Notes: generated by a model not told the origin, from the letters alone. Positions 17,125 through 25,889 are shown, counted from the stretch's first letter. The stretch is 64,000 nt of DNA from Amycolatopsis nivea (GCF_004522235.1 NZ_SDLT01000021.1:90348-154347); one strand, 5' to 3'. Program-made: numbers and translations.

Positions 17125-18195
17125 ATGCGCATCACCGCCGCGGACGTGCCGGCACTCGAACGCGGCGTCGCGCTGCTCGGGTCCGGCGGGGGCGGCGACA
17201 CCGTCACCGCGGCGGTGCTGCTGCGGCGGCTGACCGAATCCGGCCGCGAACCCGTCGTGCACCCGATCGCGGACCTGCCGCCGGACACCCTGGTGGTCCC
17301 GGTCGGGATCGTCGGCGCGACCGCCGCGTTCGCCGAGAAACTGCCGAGCGGCGACGAGTTCGCCTCGGCGATCAAGGCGATCGAACGCTGGACCGGGCAG
17401 CGCGCGCAGGCGTTGATGACCATCGAGATCGGCGGCCTCAACGGCCTGCTTCCGCTGGTGATCGCCCAGGAGCTGGGGCTGCCCTGCGTGGACGCGGACC
17501 TGTCCGGACGCGGGCTGCCGCGGCTCGACCAGCTCTCGGTCGCCGCGACCGGCCGCGGTGTCGCCCCGGCCGCGATGGCCGAACCCGGCGGCCGGGTGGT
17601 GGTGCTCGCCGCCGCGGCGGCCTCGGTGGTCGAGAGCGGGATCCGCGCGTTCCTGGCCAGCTCCGGCGGCTGGGCGGCGATCGCGCTGGCCCCGATCCCG
17701 GCCGGCGAACTGGCCGACCACACGGTGCCCGGCACGACGAGCGAGGCGCTCGCCCTCGGCTCCCGCGTGCTCGCGGCGGGGGAGAGCCCGGACCTCGCCG
17801 CGCTGGAAACCGCCCTGGACGGCCAGGTTCTCGCCCGCGGCCGGGTGCTGGAGGTGTCGCGGCACATCGGCCCCGGCCAGCACGGCCACCCGGGCTTCGG
17901 CCGCGGCTCGGCGACGCTGGCCGATCACCGCGACGGCGCGCTGCTGCGGCTGGAAATGGAGAACGAGTACCTGCTCGCGCTGCGGGACGGGCGGCCGGTG
18001 GCGTCCACTCCGGACGTTCTCTCGGTCCTCGACCGTCGTACGGGTGTCCCGCTGCAGTGCGACGCGATCCGCGCCGGAGTGGAGGTGGACGTCGTGTGCC
18101 TGGCTGCGTCCCCGTTCTGGACCGACCCGCGACGACGTCCGCTGCTGGAGCCGCGCGCGTACGGAATCGACTGCGATCCGGTGGTAGCCCAGTGA
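17125..18195 (+). CDS. DUF917 family protein 3 (divergent)
   Basis: 356 residues, the most divergent of the three paralogues. The glycine loop is kept as LLGSGGGGDTVTAAVLL and the middle motif as GGLNGLLPL. The acidic motif has changed: where the others read DADGMGRAFPELQM, this one has DADLSGRGLPRLDQL. Altered function or a structural role in a complex is likely (inference). Its stop overlaps the GTG start of the PucR regulator by 4 bases (GTGA), tying regulator and enzymes into one operon. Confidence 0.85.
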   Translation: MRITAADVPALERGVALLGSGGGGDTVTAAVLLRRLTESGREPVVHPIADLPPDTLVVPVGIVGATAAFAEKLPSGDEFASAIKAIERWTGQRAQALMTIEIGGLNGLLPLVIAQELGLPCVDADLSGRGLPRLDQLSVAATGRGVAPAAMAEPGGRVVVLAAAAASVVESGIRAFLASSGGWAAIALAPIPAGELADHTVPGTTSEALALGSRVLAAGESPDLAALETALDGQVLARGRVLEVSRHIGPGQHGHPGFGRGSATLADHRDGALLRLEMENEYLLALRDGRPVASTPDVLSVLDRRTGVPLQCDAIRAGVEVDVVCLAASPFWTDPRRRPLLEPRAYGIDCDPVVAQ

Positions 18196-19688
18196 TTCTC
18201 CGCCAGCTGCTCGCGCTGCCCTCGTGGGCTGGTCCCGTCCGAGTGTGCTCCGGAGAGTCCGGTTTGGACCGTCCACTCAAGACAGTCAAGGCCGCGCTCG
18301 ACGCGTCCGGCACGCCCGCTCGCGGCGAACTGGTGGTGGTCGTCCGCCCGCTCGGTTCCGATTGGCAGATCGACGCACTCCTGCGCCGCTGCGCCGACGC
18401 CCAAGCCGCCGGAGTCCTGCTTCCCGGAGCCGAACCCCTTGCCGCGTCACGACTTCTGGCTGAACGACTGTCGGTTCCGCTGCTGGTCACGTCCGCCGAT
18501 CCGCTCGATCTGCTCGTGGACGCCCGGCTCGCCCTGGCCGCCCCGGACATCGACCGCGCCGAGGCAGTGCTCGCCGCGCATCGCGCGCTAGGGGAGCGGT
18601 TGCGGCCGCCCGAAGAAATCGTGACCGTGCTGCGCCGGCTGCTGGACGCTCCCGTCGCAGTCCTCGACGACCGCGGTGAAGTGCTCGCCGGAGAACTCGC
18701 CGAGGCCGCCCGCGTGCGAGTGCACGAGCCGGTCCCACAACGCGTCACCCTCGCGGACGGCGTTCTGCTGGCGCATCCCGCGGTGCTGCCGCAGCCTTCG
18801 GTCTGGCTGGCCGCCGAGCTGACCGGCGCGAAGGCGCCGCGCGCGGACGTCGTAGCCGCGACGCTGGCCGTCGCTGCCGGTGCCGTGCAGCGCTGGCTGC
18901 TGGCCCACCGCCTGGAACTGGAACGCGACGCCCGTTCCCGGTCCGCGCTGCTGGGCGACCTGCTTCGCCACGACACCGAACCCGGTGCCGACCTGCGCCG
19001 ACGCGCGGCAGACGCGGGCTGGCGACTCGGCGGCTGGCACGTCGGCCTGCGCATCGGCGTGCCCGCAGACGTCGACACGGTCTCCCGCACGCAGGAGGTC
19101 GTGCGCGCGCTCCGGGCGGAGTCGATCGACGCGGTCACCGTCGAACACGGCGAGGGCTGGACCGGCTGGGTCACCTTCGAACAGGAACCGACCGCGGAAC
19201 GGGTGCGGGCGCTGTCCGCGCGGCTGCGGGCGGTGCACCACAGCCTGCGCCGCACCCTCGACGCACACCTCGGCGTCGGCCGCCCGCACGCCGACGGTCT
19301 CACCGCGACAGTCGCCGAAGCCACCGACGCCGCGCGCCTCGCCGCGACCCGTCCGGAGACCGGGCACTTCCTGCACGTAGACCAGCTCGGCATGGCGCAG
19401 CTGCTTCTGGAATGGACGCGCACGGACACCTTCGAGCCTGCCGCGCGTGCGTTGCTCGCTCCGCTGGTCTCCGTGCCCGGCGACCTGATCCGCACTCTCG
19501 CGGCTTATCTCGATGTCGAGTCTTCGCTGGCGGAAACCGCGACGGTGCTGGGAATTCACCGGAACACGGTCGCGGCGCGGATCAGCCGGATCGAGCAGTT
19601 GCTGCAGGTCGACCTGTCGCGTCCGGACGAACGGCTGGCGCTGCACCTGGCTGCTCGCGCAGTCATCCTCGCCCGGTCCGGTGAGTAG
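18192..19688 (+). CDS. PucR family transcriptional regulator
   Basis: 498 residues. An N-terminal PucR-like purine-catabolism sensor region covers about residues 1 to 130, the middle is a GGDEF-like fold region, and a C-terminal HTH_30 lies near residues 435 to 490 (YLDVESSLAETATVLGIHRNTVAARISRIEQLL). PucR proteins control purine, allantoin and other N-heterocycle or amino-acid catabolism in response to pathway metabolites. The GTG at 18192 overlaps the previous stop; the long open frame upstream is a shadow of the DUF917 gene. As last gene of the operon it is probably its own regulator. Confidence 0.88.
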   Translation: MILRQLLALPSWAGPVRVCSGESGLDRPLKTVKAALDASGTPARGELVVVVRPLGSDWQIDALLRRCADAQAAGVLLPGAEPLAASRLLAERLSVPLLVTSADPLDLLVDARLALAAPDIDRAEAVLAAHRALGERLRPPEEIVTVLRRLLDAPVAVLDDRGEVLAGELAEAARVRVHEPVPQRVTLADGVLLAHPAVLPQPSVWLAAELTGAKAPRADVVAATLAVAAGAVQRWLLAHRLELERDARSRSALLGDLLRHDTEPGADLRRRAADAGWRLGGWHVGLRIGVPADVDTVSRTQEVVRALRAESIDAVTVEHGEGWTGWVTFEQEPTAERVRALSARLRAVHHSLRRTLDAHLGVGRPHADGLTATVAEATDAARLAATRPETGHFLHVDQLGMAQLLLEWTRTDTFEPAARALLAPLVSVPGDLIRTLAAYLDVESSLAETATVLGIHRNTVAARISRIEQLLQVDLSRPDERLALHLAARAVILARSGE

Positions 19689-19746
19689 TACTGACAGGAC
19701 CAGTTACGGCCTTGGGCAGCGCCCGGGCGGAAGGCAGACTCGAGGC

Positions 19747-20604
19747 ATGGGCAAGAACGACCTGGGCGATTTCCTGCGGGCCCGCCGCGGCGGGCTGAAG
19801 CCGGACGAGATCGGTCTTCCGGACGGATTCGACGGCGGACGGCGGGTTTCCGGCCTGCGCCGCAGCGAGGTCGCGCAGCTGGCCGGGGTCAGCACCGAGT
19901 ACTACACCCGGCTGGAACAGGGCCGCGCGCGGCAGCCGTCCGAGCAGGTGCTGCACGCACTCTGCGACGCGCTGCGGTTCGACGACATCGAGCGGCGGCA
20001 TCTGTTCGCTCTCGCGGGCGCCACGGCCGAACGCCTCGACCAGGCCGAGCATGCGTCCCGGCTGCGTCCGGCGCTGCGGCAGGTGCTGGACTCGATGGAG
20101 CTCGCGTCGGCGTTCGTCAGCGACCGGAACCTGACGGTCGTCGGCGGGAACGCGTTGTGGGCCTTGCTGTTTCCCGACGTGGCCGAGTTGCCGCGACGGG
20201 AACGCAGCATGGCGCGCTGGACGTTGCTCGATCCGCGGGCCCGCCTGGTGTGGCGGGACTGGGAACGCGTCGCCCGCGACTACGTGCACGGGCTGCGGCT
20301 GGCCGCGGCCGCGCAGCCGCGGAACCAGCACATCGCCAACCTGATCGGCGAGCTGATGATGCGGTCGCCCGAGTTCCCGGCGTGGTGGTCGGAACACCGC
20401 GTCCAGGAACGCAGCACCGGTCTCAAACGCCTGCGCCATCCCGTCGCCGGAGATCTCGAACTCCAGTACGAGATCTTCACCTCGGTCGCCGACCCGGGCC
20501 AGTCGATGGTCGTCTACAGCGCGCCGGCCGGTTCGCCTTCGCAGGAACGGCTGCGGCTGCTCGCCAGCTGGGGCCGCGAACCGGCCGCTCCCGCCGAGTC
20601 CTGA
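19747..20604 (+). CDS. XRE family regulator with MmyB-like domain
   Basis: 285 residues. The N-terminal helix-turn-helix is at about residues 35 to 80 (GLRRSEVAQLAGVSTEYYTRLEQGRARQPS), a form characteristic of actinobacterial MmyB-type regulators. The C-terminal half is the PAS-like MmyB ligand domain (HPVAGDLELQYEIF, then YSAPAGSPSQERLRLL). Such regulators nearly always sit beside, and repress, a short-chain dehydrogenase gene; one follows here 77 bases downstream on the same strand. Fatty acids have been suggested as ligands for the family. Confidence 0.9.
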   Translation: MGKNDLGDFLRARRGGLKPDEIGLPDGFDGGRRVSGLRRSEVAQLAGVSTEYYTRLEQGRARQPSEQVLHALCDALRFDDIERRHLFALAGATAERLDQAEHASRLRPALRQVLDSMELASAFVSDRNLTVVGGNALWALLFPDVAELPRRERSMARWTLLDPRARLVWRDWERVARDYVHGLRLAAAAQPRNQHIANLIGELMMRSPEFPAWWSEHRVQERSTGLKRLRHPVAGDLELQYEIFTSVADPGQSMVVYSAPAGSPSQERLRLLASWGREPAAPAES

Positions 20605-20681
20605 CCTTCGCCCATCTTCGGGCCCCGCTGTCTTCGCGGGGTCCATGCCGTCCTGCCATTTTCACGAAAGGACCTTGAGCA

Positions 20682-21533
20682 GTGAGCAAAACCTTCCTGA
20701 TCACCGGCGTCAGCACCGGCCTCGGAAGGGCCGTCGCCCGGCGTGCCCTCGCCGCCGGACACCAGGTCGCGGGCACCGTGCGCACCGAAGCGCACGCGGC
20801 CGATTTCCGGGCACTGGACCCCGAACGCGCCCGCGCCTTCGCCCTCGACCTGACCGACGCGGACCGGATCGAACCCACCGTGCGGGAGGTCGAAGCGGAA
20901 CTCGGCCCGATCGACGTGCTCGTGGCCAACGCCGGATACGGGCTCGAAGGCACCTTCGAGGAATCGTCGATGGCGGAGCTGCGCCGCCAGTTCGAGGTCA
21001 ACGTCTTCGGCACGGTCGCGACGATCAAGGCGGTCCTGCCCGGCATGCGCGAACGGCGCGACGGCCAGATCTTCGTGATCACCTCGATGGGCGGGCACAC
21101 CACGTTCCCCGGCCTGGCGTTCTACGAGGGCAGCAAGCACGCGCTGGAAGGCATCACCGACACCCTCGCCCAGGAGGTCACGCAGTTCGGCGTGCGGGTG
21201 ACCGCGGTGGCTCCCGGCGCGTTCAAAACCGACTGGGCGGGCCGGTCGCTGGTCCGCGCCCCGCGCAGCATCGCCGACTACGACGCCCTGTTCGACCCGA
21301 TCCGGACCCGCCGCCAAGCCCTCGCCGGACAGGGGATCGGCGACCCCGACCGCGCGGGCGACGCGATTCTGCGGCTGCTGGACGTGGAAAACCCGCCGGT
21401 GCACCTGCTGCTGGGCTCGGACGCGCTGCGGCTGGTCACCGCCGGACGCCAGCGCGTGCAGGAGGACTTCGACGCCTGGCAGGACCTGACCCTCTCCACC
21501 GACTCCGTCGACGGCGGCGTCACCGTCGCCTGA
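20682..21533 (+). CDS. Short-chain dehydrogenase/reductase
   Basis: 283 residues, classical SDR with an intact active site. Cofactor loop TGVSTGLGRAVARRAL at about residue 8, NAG motif at LVANAGYGL (about 86), catalytic Ser in VITSMGG (about 135), and YEGSK Tyr/Lys (about 148 to 152). The shape resembles the oxidoreductases usually paired with MmyB-type XRE regulators, like the one just upstream. GTG start after GAAAGGACC. Substrate unknown. Confidence 0.88.
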   Translation: MSKTFLITGVSTGLGRAVARRALAAGHQVAGTVRTEAHAADFRALDPERARAFALDLTDADRIEPTVREVEAELGPIDVLVANAGYGLEGTFEESSMAELRRQFEVNVFGTVATIKAVLPGMRERRDGQIFVITSMGGHTTFPGLAFYEGSKHALEGITDTLAQEVTQFGVRVTAVAPGAFKTDWAGRSLVRAPRSIADYDALFDPIRTRRQALAGQGIGDPDRAGDAILRLLDVENPPVHLLLGSDALRLVTAGRQRVQEDFDAWQDLTLSTDSVDGGVTVA

Positions 21534-21541
21534 CCCTCGCC

Positions 21542-21589
21542 GGTGCGGGGAACCCTGGGACGGCAAGGGGGTTCAGGGTTCCCCGCACC
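21542..21589. terminator. Bidirectional terminator between convergent genes
   Basis: Perfect 16-bp inverted repeat GGTGCGGGGAACCCTG / CAGGGTTCCCCGCACC with a 16-base loop, sitting between the convergent SDR and S33 peptidase genes. The core GGGGAACCCTG recurs in the hairpin near 57356. Confidence 0.85.
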
Positions 21590-21594
21590 GCGGG

Positions 21595-22824
21595 TCAGAC
21601 GCGCCCGCGCACGAGGTCGATCAACCGCCCCAGCACGTGATCGCCCGACGCGCGGAGGCCGTTGTGCTCGTACTCGTTGGTGATCCACGGCCGAAGCGTC
21701 GGGATCAGCCGCGCGGTTTCCTCGGAGAACACCCGCTCGACGTACATGTCGTTGGCGTAGATCGCGGCCGCCGCCGGGACCGTGCACTCGCGCAGCACGT
21801 CCGCGTCGTACAGCCGCGGCCACTCGTGCGCGGCGAGCAGTTCGGCGGTCTCCTTCATCGGCCGGAGGCTGTGGAGGTCGTCGAAGAGCGAAGGGAACAC
21901 GTGCTCGCCGGTGAACAGCGTCCGGTCGGTGCGGAACTCGTCCGGCAGCACGCGCTCGGCGGACCAGCGGGTGGCGAACCCGTCGGAGTACGACGACTCG
22001 TGGATGACCGAATACAACGGATTGCGCGCGCTGAACGGCAGCGAGCTGGCGACGTCGTAGGCGAAGGCGGGGGACTTCGGGTCGCGTTCGAGCAGGTAGT
22101 GCAGTGCCTCCTCGCCGCCGCTGGCACCGAAGAGGTAACCGAGCTGCTGGAACAACCGCGCGGTCAGCGGACTGCCGTCGGGCAGGACCACGGCCCCGTC
22201 GTCGAGCAGCGGAAGCAGCGCTTCGACGCGCTCGCGATCGCCGGGGTAGCGGCGGTAGTACTGGCGGTTGCGCTCGAGGAGATTGGCGAACGTCGCGGTG
22301 TAGACGTCGTCCGGATGCCGCGCGATCGGCGGCAGCCCGCCGGTGAAGAAGGCCTCGGTCAGCCCGTCGGGGTATTGAGAAAGGTAAGCGAGCGTGCAGA
22401 ACCCCCCGAACGACTGGCCGAGCACGCTCCACTTCTCGACGCCCAGCTGCTGCCGGATGAACTCCGCGTCGCGCACGATCGCGTCCGCGCGGAAGTGGGT
22501 GAGATAGTCGGCCTGCTCGGCCGGAGTGCCCGGCAGCGTGCCGACCGGCGTGGAGCGCCCGGTGCCGCGCTGGTCGAGCATCAGCACCCGGTATTCCCGC
22601 AACGCCCGCGGCAGCCAGCTCGGCGCGCCTCGCGACGGCCGCGGCGCCTCGTGCCCGGGACCGCCTTGGAGATACACGAGAAACGGCCGGTCGAGCCCGT
22701 CCGGATCAGCGACCTCGCGCGCGAAGACGGTGATCTTCGCGCCGTCCGGACGGGAATGGTCGAGGGGGACGGAGAACTCGTGCTCGGTCAGCACGAGGCC
22801 GGGAATGCGCACGGTGGTTGCCAT
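21595..22824 (-). CDS. S33 family alpha/beta-hydrolase (proline iminopeptidase-like)
   Basis: 409-residue hydrolase of the actinobacterial prolyl-aminopeptidase type. The oxyanion-hole strand is FLVYLQGGPGHEAPRP (about 45 to 60), LDQRGTGRS lies near 85, and the nucleophile elbow VLGQSFGGFCTLAYL (about 135) carries the catalytic Ser. A large helical cap follows, with a C-terminal HNGLRASGD near the expected His. It removes N-terminal proline from peptides in the cytoplasm if true to family; esterase activity is possible. Single gene, terminated by a strong shared hairpin. Confidence 0.88.
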   Translation of the reverse strand: MATTVRIPGLVLTEHEFSVPLDHSRPDGAKITVFAREVADPDGLDRPFLVYLQGGPGHEAPRPSRGAPSWLPRALREYRVLMLDQRGTGRSTPVGTLPGTPAEQADYLTHFRADAIVRDAEFIRQQLGVEKWSVLGQSFGGFCTLAYLSQYPDGLTEAFFTGGLPPIARHPDDVYTATFANLLERNRQYYRRYPGDRERVEALLPLLDDGAVVLPDGSPLTARLFQQLGYLFGASGGEEALHYLLERDPKSPAFAYDVASSLPFSARNPLYSVIHESSYSDGFATRWSAERVLPDEFRTDRTLFTGEHVFPSLFDDLHSLRPMKETAELLAAHEWPRLYDADVLRECTVPAAAAIYANDMYVERVFSEETARLIPTLRPWITNEYEHNGLRASGDHVLGRLIDLVRGRV

Positions 22825-23026
22825 ACGGGCGATTCAACCAGAACGGGCGACGGGGAAGCCACGGAGTTTGGCAGGGCGGGTCTATTGTGGACGGTCGTGC
22901 TGCCGGGATTGGCCAGCCGAGCCCGGTGGCGGATGCTTGCCGCGCGCCCGTCCCGGTCTTTCCCGCTTGGCTGCGCCGCTGCGGCGCGGAGTGTCCGCCG
23001 CGCTGAGCCCAAGCCGGGAAACGGCG

Positions 23027-23320
23027 TTACTCCTTGCCCATCGACCGGCGGATCTCGGCCAGCTTGTCCTTCGCCGCCTCCTTGCGGTCGGCGATTTTCT
23101 TGTCCAGCGACTGCAGATCCTCCGGCCCGCCGATTCCCGCGAGCTCCTGCGAACCGACCGAGGTGGTGTAGCGCTTCTCGATCCGGTCCCGCACGAAGTC
23201 GAACGACGGGGCGCCGTTGTCGCTGTAGTCGGGTTCGGGGAGGTCAGCGGGCGGCGTGCCGGGACTCTCCACGATCTCCGCGTCGAGCGGCTGCTGCTCG
23301 CCGGGCTTGTCCGCGCTCAT
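23027..23320 (-). CDS. Conserved hypothetical acidic protein, 97 residues
   Basis: No family recognised. The N-terminal half is acidic and proline-rich (residues 10 to 35). A conserved-looking core APSFDFVRDRIEKRYTTSVGS is followed by a charged amphipathic helix (about 68 to 97) full of Lys, Glu and Asp that could form a coiled coil. The open frame extends upstream, but the ATG at 23320 has an AGAGGCGAGACG leader and the upstream part is low-complexity. No signal peptide; probably cytoplasmic. Confidence 0.65.
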   Translation of the reverse strand: MSADKPGEQQPLDAEIVESPGTPPADLPEPDYSDNGAPSFDFVRDRIEKRYTTSVGSQELAGIGGPEDLQSLDKKIADRKEAAKDKLAEIRRSMGKE

Positions 23321-23441
23321 CGTCTCGCCTCTTCTCGGTTCGTCGGCTCCGCCTTCGACCCTAGCCGACCTCGCGCGGACGGGTGGATGTTTCGCCGCCG
23401 CCGGTGTGCGGTAGCCCATCAGGGAGAGAAAGGAGCCCGCG

Positions 23442-23630
23442 ATGCTTCGCCCCCGCTCGACCGCGCCGCCCGCCCCGCCCGAGCCGGTCCCGCCAGGCCC
23501 GGTGGAACCCGATCCGGTGACGCCGGGACCGGACCGCCCGCTTCCCGACCCCGAACCCCTCCCGCCGGAATCCGAACCCGGCCCCGAACTGGCGACGACC
23601 GGTCCGTTGTGGACGGTGCGGCCGGAGTGA
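23442..23630 (+). CDS. Small proline-rich hypothetical protein
   Basis: 62 residues, about one third proline, with many Glu and Asp and short PxPxP runs. It ends in LATTGPLWTVRPE. A good ribosome site, GAGAAAGGAG, precedes the ATG by 6 bases, the main reason to call it. There is no other support, and low-complexity high-GC frames often look like this, so it remains tentative. Confidence 0.4.
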   Translation: MLRPRSTAPPAPPEPVPPGPVEPDPVTPGPDRPLPDPEPLPPESEPGPELATTGPLWTVRPE

Positions 23631-23647
23631 TCGGGGTACTCCGCCTG

Positions 23648-23805
23648 GCAAGCCTCGTCCGGTAGCCAGGTCGCCAGGCAGGCCGGGTTCTTCGCCCAGC
23701 AAGCCTCCGAACCCCCGTAGCCAGGCCGGAGTGAGCCGGGTTCTCCGGCGGGCAAGCCTCCTGATCCAGTAGCCAGGCGTCCGGCCAGCCGGGATGTGGA
23801 AGGGG
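23648..23805. repeat. Three degenerate ~52-bp direct repeats
   Basis: GCAAGCCTC begins copies at 23648, 23699 and 23752. Each is followed by a GTAGCCAGG word and (in the first two) a GCCGGGTTCT word. Spacings are 51 and 53 bp. No coding frame; this fills the gap before the RraA-like gene. Confidence 0.7.
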
Positions 23806-23888
23806 CCAGCCGGAGCGAGCCGGGTTATCCAGCAATCAACCCCTCCCGATCCCGCAGCCAGCCGGGCATCGCGAGCGAGCGCTCCGGA

Positions 23889-24506
23889 TCAGCCGCGAAA
23901 GCCGCCAGCCTCCAGGGCCGCGTCCACCTTCGCCCGGTGCGCCTCCGCCCACTCGTCAAGCGTCTGCGCCTCCTCCTTGGCCAGCTTCGCCCGCGCGTCC
24001 GCCAGCACCTGCGCCGCATCGGCCGCGGGCACCACGACCACGCCTTCCTCGTCCGCCACGACGATGTCCCCGGGGTGCACCGTCACCCCGCCGCACCGGG
24101 CGGGCTCGCCGAGCGGCGTCACCTTGGCTTTCGTCCCGGGAATCGGGATCACGCCCCGCGCGAACACCGGGAAACGCGCCTCGCGGACCTCCGACAGGTC
24201 GCGGATCACGCCGTCCAGGACGAAGCCTGCGATGCCGCGGCGCTGGGCGGTCGCGCAGACGTTGCCGCCGGCCAGCGCGTAGTCGACGTCGCCGGATTCC
24301 GCGACGATCACCGCTCCGGCGGGCGCGCGGTGGATGGCCGCGTGCAGCATGAGGTTGTCTCCCGGCGGGCAGCGCACCGGGTACGCGGGCCCGGCGATCC
24401 GCGGCACGGGACCCCACAAGGGCCGCACGCCGTAGTCGAGCACCTGGCCGCGGCCGAGCAGGTCGGCGAGGGTCGTGGTCGGGATGTCGGCGAAACCGTC
24501 TTCCAT
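23889..24506 (-). CDS. RraA/HMG aldolase family protein
   Basis: 205 residues of the RraA fold, shared by 4-hydroxy-4-methyl-2-oxoglutarate aldolases and the RNase E inhibitor RraA. Diagnostic stretches are PPGDNLMLHAAIHRAPAGAVIV, GDVDYALAGGNVCATAQRRGIAGFVLDGVIRD (the metal/pyruvate-binding DG.IRD near residue 130) and the late VHPGDIVVADEEGVVVVP. In actinobacteria it most often acts as a class II pyruvate aldolase or oxaloacetate decarboxylase. Start set at ATG 24506, just before the family-like N terminus. Divergent from ogt with 67 bases between. Confidence 0.85.
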   Translation of the reverse strand: MEDGFADIPTTTLADLLGRGQVLDYGVRPLWGPVPRIAGPAYPVRCPPGDNLMLHAAIHRAPAGAVIVAESGDVDYALAGGNVCATAQRRGIAGFVLDGVIRDLSEVREARFPVFARGVIPIPGTKAKVTPLGEPARCGGVTVHPGDIVVADEEGVVVVPAADAAQVLADARAKLAKEEAQTLDEWAEAHRAKVDAALEAGGFRG

Positions 24507-24573
24507 GGACGGCGATGCTCTCACGCACGGCCCGGCCGGATACCGTTCCGTGGCACCGATCACGGAGGAGAAG

Positions 24574-25074
24574 ATGGCTTTCCGGCACACCGTCGCGACG
24601 TCCCCGGTCGGCGACCTCACCCTGGTCGCCGACGGCAGCGCGCTGGTCGCCGTCTACTTCGACGGCCACAGCCGGACCCCGCGTTTCCCGGACTTCGGCC
24701 CGCGCGCCGACGACGGTTTCGCCGACGCGACTCGGCAGCTCGACGAGTACTTCACCGGCCGGCGCCGGACCTTCGACCTCGAACTGGACCTGCGCGGCTC
24801 CGAGTTCGAACGCCGCGTCTGGCAGCTGCTCACCCGCATCCCCTACGGCGAGACGCGCACCTACCGCGACCTGGCCGTCGAACTGGGCGAGCCCGGCGCG
24901 GCGCAGGCGGTCGGCAACGCGAACGGCTGGAATCCGCTGAGCATCGTCGTGCCGTGCCACCGGGTGGTCGGCAGCAGCGGCGGTCTCACCGGGTACGCGG
25001 GCGGCGTCGACCGGAAACGGTTCCTGCTGCAGCTGGAGGAACCGCCCGCCGACGACGCCGGACGCCTGTTCTGA
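24574..25074 (+). CDS. ogt: Methylated-DNA--protein-cysteine methyltransferase
   Basis: 166-residue suicide repair protein that transfers O6-alkyl groups from guanine to its own cysteine. The acceptor motif IVVPCHRVVGSSGGLTGYAGG is intact near residue 130. The DNA-binding helix-turn-helix region (RRVWQLLTRIPYGETRTYRDLA) precedes it, with the Asn hinge in GNANGWNPLS. Ada-type regulatory domains are absent, so this is the stand-alone form. ATG 24574 follows GGAGGAG by 3 bases. Confidence 0.93.
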   Translation: MAFRHTVATSPVGDLTLVADGSALVAVYFDGHSRTPRFPDFGPRADDGFADATRQLDEYFTGRRRTFDLELDLRGSEFERRVWQLLTRIPYGETRTYRDLAVELGEPGAAQAVGNANGWNPLSIVVPCHRVVGSSGGLTGYAGGVDRKRFLLQLEEPPADDAGRLF

Positions 25075-25077
25075 GGC

Positions 25078-25872
25078 TTACCCCAGCGAGGCGCGACCGT
25101 GCTTCCAATACCCCTGGAACGAGATCGCCTGCTTCGGCACCCTGCGCTCGCGCGTGAGGAACCGCCGCGCGCCGGTGGCCAGCCCGCTCTCCCCGGCGAC
25201 CCACGTGTAGCCCGGCGGATCGGAAAGATCGAGCTGGCCGAGGACGTCGAGCGCGAGCCGCCCGGGCAGCCGGTCGTCCTCGCGGACCAGCCACTGCACT
25301 TCGGCGCCGAGCGGCACGTCGACCGTCTGGATGTCGTCCCGCGCCCCGACTTCCAGCAAGACGGTGGCCCGCAGACCCGGCGATGACTCCAAGATCGCCA
25401 ACGCCGCCGGAATCGCGCTCTCGTCGGCGAGAAGGAGCTGCGTGACGCCCTCCGGCGGCAGATAAGTGATCCCCTCGTCGAGAATCCCGACCTCGTCGCC
25501 CGGCCGCGCGTTCTCGGCGAACTGCGAGGCCGGACCGCCGTCGCCGTGCACCGCGAACTCGATGTCCACCTCGCCGGGCCGCGCCGCCCGGATCGTGTAA
25601 TTCCGCACCCACGGCCGGGACGCGGCGCTCATGAGCATGTGCTGTGCGAGCCAGCGATTGCTCGAAGCAGTGGGGAGACGGAGCCTGCGCTGCCCCTCGC
25701 GCGGGAAGAACAACCGGCACCATTGATCGAACCCGAGCGGCGCGAAGTCCTCGAGATCCTCCCCGCCGACGGTGAGGGTGACGAAATGCGTGGACGTCCG
25801 TTCAGCTCGCAGCACGGACGCCCGGAGCAGCCGCCTGCTGTCAGGCGTGCGGCGCTGGGGGAGGGTCGGCAT
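25078..25872 (-). CDS. Siderophore-interacting protein (flavin ferric-siderophore reductase)
   Basis: 264 residues of the ViuB/SIP family. An N-terminal FAD-binding beta-barrel contains the flavin motif WVRNYTIRAARPGEVDIEFAVHGDGGPASQFA (about 85 to 115). The C-terminal NAD(P)H-binding part follows (LLLADESAIPAALAILE; TWVAGESGLATGARRFL), ending in GYWKHGRASLG. It reduces Fe3+ in imported ferric siderophores to release iron in the cytosol. A near-consensus IdeR/DtxR box lies just upstream of the start, so it should be iron-repressed. The gene is convergent with ogt, with 3 bases between. Confidence 0.92.
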   Translation of the reverse strand: MPTLPQRRTPDSRRLLRASVLRAERTSTHFVTLTVGGEDLEDFAPLGFDQWCRLFFPREGQRRLRLPTASSNRWLAQHMLMSAASRPWVRNYTIRAARPGEVDIEFAVHGDGGPASQFAENARPGDEVGILDEGITYLPPEGVTQLLLADESAIPAALAILESSPGLRATVLLEVGARDDIQTVDVPLGAEVQWLVREDDRLPGRLALDVLGQLDLSDPPGYTWVAGESGLATGARRFLTRERRVPKQAISFQGYWKHGRASLG

Positions 25873-25889
25873 GGTGGGTCCCGATTCAT

